The notes under the pieces were generated by a model. The model was not told the DNA's origin. It made no database searches and was given only the letters and a program-made list of their open reading frames with translations. Positions 32,173 to 37,476 of a stretch of DNA of 37,476 nt are shown in pieces. The first letter of the stretch is position 1; every line of letters begins with the position of its first letter. Location of the stretch: assembly GCA_045540355.1 (NCBI GenBank), contig JAZQHB010000080.1:1-37476 (forward strand), in the 5' to 3' direction. The DNA is from RGIG2945 sp045540355 (GTDB lineage: Bacteria > Bacillota > Clostridia > Oscillospirales > Acutalibacteraceae). The position numbers and the translations under genes are program-made.

Positions 32173-32230
32173 ACGATGATTAGGTTTACCCTTTTCAAAT
32201 TCAAAAATATTGACAAACGGAGGGATAATT

Positions 32231-32545
32231 ATGAAGCTTGTTATAGCAATTGTAAATCAGGATGACAGCAACAATGTTACCAACGGAATAACAAAGGCGG
32301 GTTTTTACGCAACTAAATTACCGACAACCGGCGGATTTATGAGAGCAGGCAATGTTACAATTCTCATTGGTGTTGAAGATGAAAAAGTTGACGAAGTAAT
32401 TGAAATCGTCAAAACATATTCAAGCGAAAGAACAGAGCTTGTTTATCCCATGTTACCGGGCTCGGTTATTGCACCCGCAGTTAAAGTGAATGTCGGCGGT
32501 GCAACAATATTTGTATTGGATGTCGAGCAGTTTTATAAAATATGA
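32231..32545 (+). CDS. darA: Cyclic-di-AMP receptor, PII-like (YaaQ/PstA)
   Basis: The 104-residue protein matches the DarA/PstA family throughout: MKLVIAIVNQDDSNNVTNGITKAGFYATKLPTTGGFMRAGNVT, IGVEDEKVDEVIEIVKTYSSER and GGATIFVLDVEQF. These trimeric PII-like proteins bind the second messenger cyclic-di-AMP; the downstream partner is not settled. ACGGAGGG lies six bases before the ATG at 32231, which favours this start over the in-frame TTG at 32210. The stop overlaps the holB ATG by four bases. Confidence 0.94.
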   Translation: MKLVIAIVNQDDSNNVTNGITKAGFYATKLPTTGGFMRAGNVTILIGVEDEKVDEVIEIVKTYSSERTELVYPMLPGSVIAPAVKVNVGGATIFVLDVEQFYKI

Positions 32546-33387
32546 GAAGCATTGATATAAAGCTTGAAAGCGGTACTATGCCGTCAGCCGTTATAATTGA
32601 ACGGTCAACCGAAGAAAAAAGATTAGAAACTGCAAAGTATATTGCAGCAGCTCTCGTTTGCGAAAGTGATGCAAAAAAGCCTTGCGGTACTTGTATGGCG
32701 TGTGTGAAGTCGGAAAGTGACAACCACCCGGATATATTCATAATGGATTCTTCACCTGACCGCAAGCTTATAAAGGTTGATGAAATCAGAGATATCCGCA
32801 ACGATGCTTACATATTACCGAATGAAGCATCAAAGAAAGTATATATTATCCCTAATGCGGGACTTATGAATGAGCAGGCACAGAATGCACTTCTTAAAAT
32901 CTTTGAAGAGCCGCCTGAGTATGTTTGCTTTATCCTGACGGATAAGTCGAGAAATTCATTTCTTGAAACAATCCGTTCAAGGGCGATGATAATTGACCTC
33001 GGTCAGGAAGATAAGCCGCAGAAGGACGAAAAAGCCGTTAAATCAGCTGTTGAAATGGCGGAAGCCCTGACAAAGCCTTATGAATTAGCTTTGATGGAAG
33101 TTACCAAGGTTTTTGAAAAGGATAAAACAAAGGTGCTTTTAAAAAACACACTCGCAGAGCTTGTGTTGATTTTCAGAGATGCGGCGGTGTATAAAATGGG
33201 TGCACAGTCGAATGTTTCCGAAGCACCCGAAACTGCAAAGCTGCTTGCGGAAAGACTGACCGTTAATAAAATTCTAGCATTGATTGCCGCAGCAGATAAG
33301 ATAGTTGAGGCGATAGAAAGAAACGGCAACAATAATTTGATTTTAACAAGATTGTGTTCAACTCTGCGTTCAGCAGTTGAGCATTGA
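32542..33387 (+). CDS. holB: DNA polymerase III delta' subunit
   Basis: The 281-residue protein is the clamp-loader delta' subunit. It shows the zinc-binding cysteines (LVCESDAKKPCGTCMAC), VDEIRDIRNDAYILPNEASKKVYII, the NEQAQNALLKIFEEPPEYVCFIL box and the SRA variant of the sensor-1 SRC motif (IRSRAMII). The N-terminal P-loop region is degenerate, as expected for delta', which does not hydrolyse ATP. The ATG overlaps the darA stop. The gene order is that of the Bacillus cluster except that the yaaR homologue is absent between darA and holB. Confidence 0.93.
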   Translation: MRSIDIKLESGTMPSAVIIERSTEEKRLETAKYIAAALVCESDAKKPCGTCMACVKSESDNHPDIFIMDSSPDRKLIKVDEIRDIRNDAYILPNEASKKVYIIPNAGLMNEQAQNALLKIFEEPPEYVCFILTDKSRNSFLETIRSRAMIIDLGQEDKPQKDEKAVKSAVEMAEALTKPYELALMEVTKVFEKDKTKVLLKNTLAELVLIFRDAAVYKMGAQSNVSEAPETAKLLAERLTVNKILALIAAADKIVEAIERNGNNNLILTRLCSTLRSAVEH

Positions 33388-33404
33388 TACGGAAAGGCAT
33401 AAAA

Positions 33405-34271
33405 ATGGCAGAAGTAATTGGTGTAAGATTTAAAACTGTCGGCAAGGTTTATTATTTTGACCCGGCAGGAACACAACTTAAAAAGGGTGACTATGTAATA
33501 GTCGAGACCGCACGAGGAATTGAATGCGGTGAGGTTGCTCTTGAGAATAGTATCGTTGATGAGGAAAAAATTGTTAAGCCTCTCAAAACGCTTGTCAGAA
33601 AAGCCACGGATGACGATATTAAAAAGTTCAAAGAGAATAAAGAAAAAGAAAAATCAGCGGCAGTTATCTGTGAAGAAAAGATTGCGAAAAATAATCTTGA
33701 AATGAAGCTTGTCGATGTTGAATATGCATTTGACGGCAGCAAAATTCTTTTCTACTTTACCGCAGACGGCAGAGTTGACTTCAGAGAGCTTGTCAAGGAT
33801 TTGGCAGGTGCCTTCAGAACCAGAATTGAGCTTCGGCAGATAGGTGTTCGTGATGAATCCAAGATGATTGGCGGGCTCGGAATCTGTGGCAGACCGTTTT
33901 GTTGTAACACTTTTATGGGCGATTTTCAGCCTGTTTCAATTAAAATGGCAAAGGAGCAAGGGCTTTCTCTCAACCCTGTAAAAATCAGCGGTACTTGCGG
34001 AAGACTTATGTGTTGTCTTAAATATGAACAACCCGCTTACGACCATCTTTTGAAGATTACGCCTAAAAACGGTGCGATAGTGAATACATCGGAGGGCAAG
34101 GGTACTGTGGTTGATGTTAACCTTTTAACCGGTATTTTAAAGGTACGCCTTGATAATAACCCGGATGGATTGCCGCTTTCGGTACACAGAAAGAATGTTA
34201 AGGTTATAAAAGATTCAAAGATTAAAATAGCCAAAGAAGAACTTGATGCACTCAAAGATATTAACGATTAA
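33405..34271 (+). CDS. ricT: PSP1-domain protein RicT (YaaT)
   Basis: The 288-residue protein matches the RicT/YaaT family: an opening VIGVRFKTVGKVYYFDPAG, the PSP1 domain (about 60-150) with VDFRELVKDLAGAFRTRIELRQIGVRDE, then the cysteine-rich GGLGICGRPFCCNTF and GTCGRLMCCLKYE. In Bacillus, RicT acts with RicA and RicF in a complex that carries iron-sulfur clusters and affects RNase Y maturation and sporulation/biofilm decisions. The ATG at 33405 has GGAAAGG seven bases upstream; a TTG at 33384 overlaps holB. ricA and ricF are not in this window. Confidence 0.93.
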   Translation: MAEVIGVRFKTVGKVYYFDPAGTQLKKGDYVIVETARGIECGEVALENSIVDEEKIVKPLKTLVRKATDDDIKKFKENKEKEKSAAVICEEKIAKNNLEMKLVDVEYAFDGSKILFYFTADGRVDFRELVKDLAGAFRTRIELRQIGVRDESKMIGGLGICGRPFCCNTFMGDFQPVSIKMAKEQGLSLNPVKISGTCGRLMCCLKYEQPAYDHLLKITPKNGAIVNTSEGKGTVVDVNLLTGILKVRLDNNPDGLPLSVHRKNVKVIKDSKIKIAKEELDALKDIND

Positions 34272-34318
34272 CAGACGGTTCTGTGTCTGAGGTCGATATT
34301 ACGAAAGGAATGTAGGAT

Positions 34319-34867
34319 ATGAATTCTGATTTATTACAAATTCCGAAAAGAATAAAAGAGCTTCGTGAAATATTAGAAATTGATGTTGCGGAAATGGCAA
34401 ACGGTCTTGCAATTTCCGAAGCTGAATATGAAAAACTTGAATCGGGTGAAAAAGATATCCCGATAAGCATATTATATAAAATTGCCGAGATGCTCGGTGT
34501 TGATGCAACAGTACTTATGACAGGCGATGAGCCCAAGATGGGTGCGTATACGGTTGTCCGCGGAGGTCACGGTGTTAAGGTTGACCGCTATGAGGGTTAT
34601 TCCTTTGAGAGCCTTGCATACAATTTCCGCAACAGAAGCATGAATCCGATGCTTGTTACACTTAACAAAAAAGACGAGCAGCCGCATCTTGTATCCCATG
34701 GAGGACAGGAATTTAATTTCGTCACAATGGGCGAAGTCAAGGTAACGGTCGGCAGAAATTCTTTTATCTTAAAAGAAGGCGACAGCATATATTTCGATCC
34801 GTCATTGCCTCACGGTCAGGAAGCGGTCAGCGAAGTTACAAAATTTATCACGGTAATCAATGAATAA
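34319..34867 (+). CDS. XRE-family regulator with C-terminal cupin
   Basis: The 182-residue protein has a helix-turn-helix domain (about 7-65: IKELREILEIDVAEMANGLAISEAEYEKLESG). A small cupin domain follows (about 105-180: PHLVSHGGQEFNFVTMGEVKVTV...LKEGDSIYFDPSLPHG) with candidate metal-binding His and Glu residues. HTH-cupin proteins sense a small ligand and control the adjacent metabolic gene. The acyl-CoA synthetase starts 27 bases later, and this pairing is frequent in Firmicutes, so the synthetase substrate or product may be the ligand (inference). AGGAT precedes the ATG. Confidence 0.87.
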   Translation: MNSDLLQIPKRIKELREILEIDVAEMANGLAISEAEYEKLESGEKDIPISILYKIAEMLGVDATVLMTGDEPKMGAYTVVRGGHGVKVDRYEGYSFESLAYNFRNRSMNPMLVTLNKKDEQPHLVSHGGQEFNFVTMGEVKVTVGRNSFILKEGDSIYFDPSLPHGQEAVSEVTKFITVINE

Positions 34868-34894
34868 TACAGAAAAACTGTATGGGGTGTTAAA

Positions 34895-36574
34895 ATGAAT
34901 GAGATTATAAAGCGATATTGTCCTCGATTTGAGTTCGACTCATACGAGGACATGAAAGAAAATTTTAAAATAAATGTTCCGGATGATTTCAACTTTGGTT
35001 TTGATGTCGTGGCAGAATGGGCAAAGTGTGAACCTGAAAAGCTTGCTTTGGTGTGGACAAATGATGATGAAGAAATGAAGAGCTTCACCTTCAAAGAGGT
35101 TGATGATGCATCAAACAGAGCTGTTAATTTCCTCAAAGACCACGGAATTAAAAAAGGTGATCATGTTTTACTCATCTTAAAACAAAGACCCGAAGTGTGG
35201 TTTTTGATGGTTGCTTTACATAAGCTCGGAGCAGTTGTAATTCCCGGGTCATTCCAGTTAACACCGCATGATTTGGTTTACAGAATGAATGCTGCTAGTG
35301 TAAAAATGCTTATAACAACAAATGACGCGGATATTGTTGATAACGCAAAGAACAGCTTGCCTGAATGTAAGAGTGTGGAGCATTATGTAACAGTTGGTGG
35401 TGCACCCGTTGACGGTGCAATCGACTACAGAAGTGTCATCAATAATTATAGCGATAAGTTTGAAAGACCTACAGGCGAAGAAGCAACAAAGGTAACAGAC
35501 ACAATGCTTCTTTATTTTACATCAGGTACATCGGGAATGCCTAAAATGGTACGCCATGATTATTCATCACCCTTGGGTCAGACAACAACTGCGAAGTTCT
35601 GGCAATGTGTTCAGGAAAATAAAATTCACATGACTCAGACAGATTCAGGTTGGGCAAAATTTGCATGGGGCAAGATTTACGGTCAATGGATTTGCGGTGC
35701 CGCAATCGGTGCCTATGATACAGAAAAGTTCAAACCTGATACAATGCTTGCTGCTATGGAAAGAATCAGACCCACTACATTCTGTGCCCCCGCAACTATT
35801 TACAGAATACTTATAAAAGAAGATTTATCACAGTATGATTTCTCATATATAGAGCACGCGAGCTTAGCCGGTGAGCCTCTCAATCCCGAGGTTTTTAATC
35901 AGATTGAAAAACAGACAGGCTTGAGAATTTATGAAGGATTCGGTCAGACAGAATCTTCTGTACTACTCGCAAACTATCCTTGGGTTGAAATTAAACCCGG
36001 CTCAATGGGTAAACCCGCACCGATTTACAATATTGATTTGCTTGATGAAAACGGCAGACATTGTGAAGACGGTGTAGTCGGTTCAATCTGCATTAAGGTT
36101 GACGAAGGTCACCCGACAGGACTTTTCAGAGAGTATTGGAAAGACCCTGAGGCAATGGAAAAAAGCTTTAAATTCGGTTATTACAATACGGGTGACACGG
36201 CTTACAGAGATGATGAGGGTTATTATTGGTTTGTTGGTAGAAATGACGATGTTATCAAATGCTCAGGCTACAGAATCGGACCTTTTGAGGTTGAGAGTGC
36301 ATTGATGGAGCATCCGTCAGTTCTTGAATGTGCCGTAACCGCGTTGCCCGACCAGATAAGAGGTCAGGTTGTTAAGGCTACAATTGTTCTTGCGAAAGGC
36401 TTTGAGGAATCTGAGGAGCTGAAAAAAGAGATACAGAATCATGTTAAAAAGGCAACGGCTCCGTATAAATATCCGAGAGTTATCGAGTTTGTAAATGAGC
36501 TTCCTAAGACCAGCAGCGGTAAAATTATGAGAACCGCAATCAGAGCGGCTGATATGCAAAAGCTTAATAATTAG
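34895..36574 (+). CDS. AMP-forming acyl-CoA synthetase
   Basis: The 559-residue protein has all ANL-superfamily core motifs: A3 YFTSGTSGMPKMVRH (about 207-220), A5 YEGFGQTE, A7 NTGDTAYRDDEGYYWFVGR, A8 hinge DDVIKCSGYRIGPFEVE and the catalytic K543 in PKTSSGKIMRT. It activates a carboxylic acid as acyl-AMP and transfers it to CoA. The overall pattern is closest to medium-chain or acetyl-like acyl-CoA ligases; the acid is not predictable. GGGGTG lies before the ATG. It is probably cotranscribed with the HTH-cupin gene. No clear terminator follows. Confidence 0.9.
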   Translation: MNEIIKRYCPRFEFDSYEDMKENFKINVPDDFNFGFDVVAEWAKCEPEKLALVWTNDDEEMKSFTFKEVDDASNRAVNFLKDHGIKKGDHVLLILKQRPEVWFLMVALHKLGAVVIPGSFQLTPHDLVYRMNAASVKMLITTNDADIVDNAKNSLPECKSVEHYVTVGGAPVDGAIDYRSVINNYSDKFERPTGEEATKVTDTMLLYFTSGTSGMPKMVRHDYSSPLGQTTTAKFWQCVQENKIHMTQTDSGWAKFAWGKIYGQWICGAAIGAYDTEKFKPDTMLAAMERIRPTTFCAPATIYRILIKEDLSQYDFSYIEHASLAGEPLNPEVFNQIEKQTGLRIYEGFGQTESSVLLANYPWVEIKPGSMGKPAPIYNIDLLDENGRHCEDGVVGSICIKVDEGHPTGLFREYWKDPEAMEKSFKFGYYNTGDTAYRDDEGYYWFVGRNDDVIKCSGYRIGPFEVESALMEHPSVLECAVTALPDQIRGQVVKATIVLAKGFEESEELKKEIQNHVKKATAPYKYPRVIEFVNELPKTSSGKIMRTAIRAADMQKLNN

Positions 36575-36578
36575 TAAA

Positions 36579-36652
36579 TTTTGCAATATTTTAATAAAAG
36601 TTTGAAAAAATTTATATAAACTATTGCAAAAAAAAACAAAACAATGTATAAT
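36579..36652 (+). promoter_or_regulatory. Promoter of the dockerin gene with inverted repeat
   Basis: TTGCAA (36624-36629), 17 bases, TATAAT (36647-36652). The inverted repeat TTTTGCAATA (36579-36588) and TATTGCAAAA (36622-36631) places one arm over the -35 and the other 33 bases upstream, a possible looping operator. Confidence 0.65.
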
Positions 36653-36676
36653 GGCTGTAATAGGGAGGTTTTTCTG

Positions 36677-37264
36677 ATGAAAAGATTTTTTGTAAAGACA
36701 AAAAAACTCACCGCAGTACTCATCACAATAGCTGTTTTGTGCAGCTTGTGTATAACAAGTTTGGCTGCAAGTATTGTTGTTGCTAACACAGAACCCGGTA
36801 TCGTCGCTGCAGATAAGGCGCAGATTACGATTGATAATGAAAATATGCTCATTATTGGTGTTCGCGAAGGAATTTCAAGTCTTGAAGGCTTAGTTGAAAT
36901 TGCAGGCAACGGCAGATTAGTTTATTCAGACAATGGTGCTTTCAGCAAGGACACAACCGTAAGTGTTTACAATTCTTCTTATACAACTTGTTATGGTGTT
37001 TACGGCATTGTTTTCCGTGGTGATGTTGATCGCGACGGTGCAGTGGATCAGGACGATATTGATGCTATCGCTTCAGTTGCAACGCTCAAGACAAATGTTG
37101 ACTCAGACAAAGTTGTGTATGCAACAATGGATGTCAATGCTGACGGATATATTGATGTTCAGGATCTCTTATTTGCAAAGGCTATCTTTGATGGTGTCGA
37201 AATAGAAGAAGAAGTTCCCGAATATGACGGCGGAATTGACGAAGATTATTGGGGCGACATTTAA
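36677..37264 (+). CDS. Secreted protein with type I dockerin domain
   Basis: The 195-residue protein has a basic N-terminus and signal peptide (about 1-31, KLTAVLITIAVLCSLCITSLA). A beta-rich module follows (about 40-113) of the sort often placed before dockerins (MLIIGVREGISSLEGLVEI). The dockerin itself has two calcium loops: D116-V-D118-R-D120-G...D127 and D152-V-N154-A-D156-G...D163. A short acidic tail ends in DEDYWGDI. Dockerins bind cohesin domains on scaffoldins or the cell surface, so this protein likely joins an extracellular complex. It has no catalytic domain. GGGAGG lies eight bases before the ATG at 36677. Confidence 0.9.
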   Translation: MKRFFVKTKKLTAVLITIAVLCSLCITSLAASIVVANTEPGIVAADKAQITIDNENMLIIGVREGISSLEGLVEIAGNGRLVYSDNGAFSKDTTVSVYNSSYTTCYGVYGIVFRGDVDRDGAVDQDDIDAIASVATLKTNVDSDKVVYATMDVNADGYIDVQDLLFAKAIFDGVEIEEEVPEYDGGIDEDYWGDI

Positions 37265-37293
37265 TTAAATCTCAAAACTGAACAGTAAAATTG

Positions 37294-37321
37294 ACGGCAC
37301 ACTATGCGGTGTGCCGTTTTT
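37294..37321 (+). terminator. Terminator of the dockerin gene
   Basis: ACGGCACAC (37294-37302) pairs with GTGTGCCGT (37309-37317) around a six-base loop, followed by further Ts. Confidence 0.85.
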
Positions 37322-37335
37322 CTGTGTTAAACAAT

Positions 37336-37375
37336 AATGAGCTGTAAAAAAACTTTCGTTTTTTTACAGCTCATT
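37336..37375. terminator. Second long hairpin terminator
   Basis: A perfect 18-base-pair stem around a TTTC loop with core GAGCTGTAAAAAAAC (37339-37353), flanked by T-rich sequence on the right. The core matches the hairpin at 23203-23216. It may terminate an unseen convergent gene or act as a backup. Confidence 0.75.
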
Positions 37376-37396
37376 TTTAGGGGATAGGAAAAAAAG

Positions 37397-37476
37397 ATGA
37401 AGAACGGACAAACCGAGCAAAATCAAGGCGTAAGGCTTGATTTTGTTTGCCCGAAGGCGTACAGAGGTACGGCGAG
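37397..37476. repeat. Structured repeat-like sequence at the right edge
   Basis: The last 80 bases hold a hairpin CAAAATCAAG and CTTGATTTTG (37418-37445, eight-base loop) and a second small one, CGTAC and GTACG (37458-37471), then run off the window. An ATG at 37397 stays open to the end, but its product follows the hairpin symmetry and looks spurious. I suspect a dispersed structured element; whether it repeats elsewhere in the genome is unknown. Confidence 0.3.

Noticed and set aside
37397..37476. Start of a new protein-coding gene at the right edge
   Set aside because: The reading frame runs through hairpin arms and gives no recognisable domain; the ribosome site is weak.

Overview
The window looks like the chromosome of an AT-rich, low-GC Gram-positive anaerobe of the Clostridia, most likely a gut or rumen Ruminococcaceae/Oscillospiraceae relative. 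This is inferred from strong GGAGG-type ribosome binding sites, consensus sigma-A-like promoters (TTGNNN-N17-TATAAT), the Firmicutes gene order yaaO-darA-holB-ricT, a Bacillus-type PurF with a propeptide, and a small secreted type I dockerin protein of the kind found in ruminococci. No rRNA, tRNA, CRISPR array or IS transposase was seen.

Layout. (1) 1-800: two minus-strand genes, a truncated nucleotidyltransferase and a CDP-alcohol phosphatidyltransferase. (2) 858-3905: a decayed-looking mobile-element module. It holds a ParB-like gene broken by a 2-base slip in a TC repeat, a four-unit array of partly palindromic repeats, a small unknown gene and a large serine recombinase. Hairpins that share ATCCTCGT bracket it. 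(3) 4000-6300: small accessory genes (EEP-family phosphohydrolase, methyltransferase, Cys-rich DUF3795-like protein), then a minus-strand B12-binding radical SAM protein. (4) 8200-14660: a GH123-like glycosidase, small unknown genes, a HExxH protein, two SGNH hydrolases, a compact XRE repressor with a clear divergent operator, and a membrane-anchored XRE regulator. (5) 14700-23170: a carbohydrate-related locus. On the minus strand are an FAD oxidoreductase and an Asp-box sialidase-like protein. Divergent to them is an operon of an MFS transporter fused to a GH2 glycosidase, a metallophosphoesterase, a sugar isomerase-like TIM barrel and a Cof-type HAD phosphatase. (6) 23400-36570: mostly housekeeping genes: purF, gtrA-like, HAD, degV, CPBP protease, tadA, GH13, a yaaO-like PLP enzyme, darA, holB, ricT, an XRE-cupin regulator and an acyl-CoA synthetase. 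(7) 36600-37476: a secreted dockerin protein, two terminators and a structured repeat-like edge.

The most unusual item is the 996-residue transporter-hydrolase fusion at 17861-20851. Twelve predicted membrane helices are followed in the same frame by a complete GH2 enzyme with both catalytic glutamates. The topology puts the hydrolase on the cytoplasmic side of its own transporter. The surrounding glycosidase-like, esterase-like, FAD, isomerase and phosphatase proteins also lack visible signal peptides. I therefore infer a pathway that imports small glycans or glycosides and dismantles them inside the cell; the substrate cannot be told from sequence.
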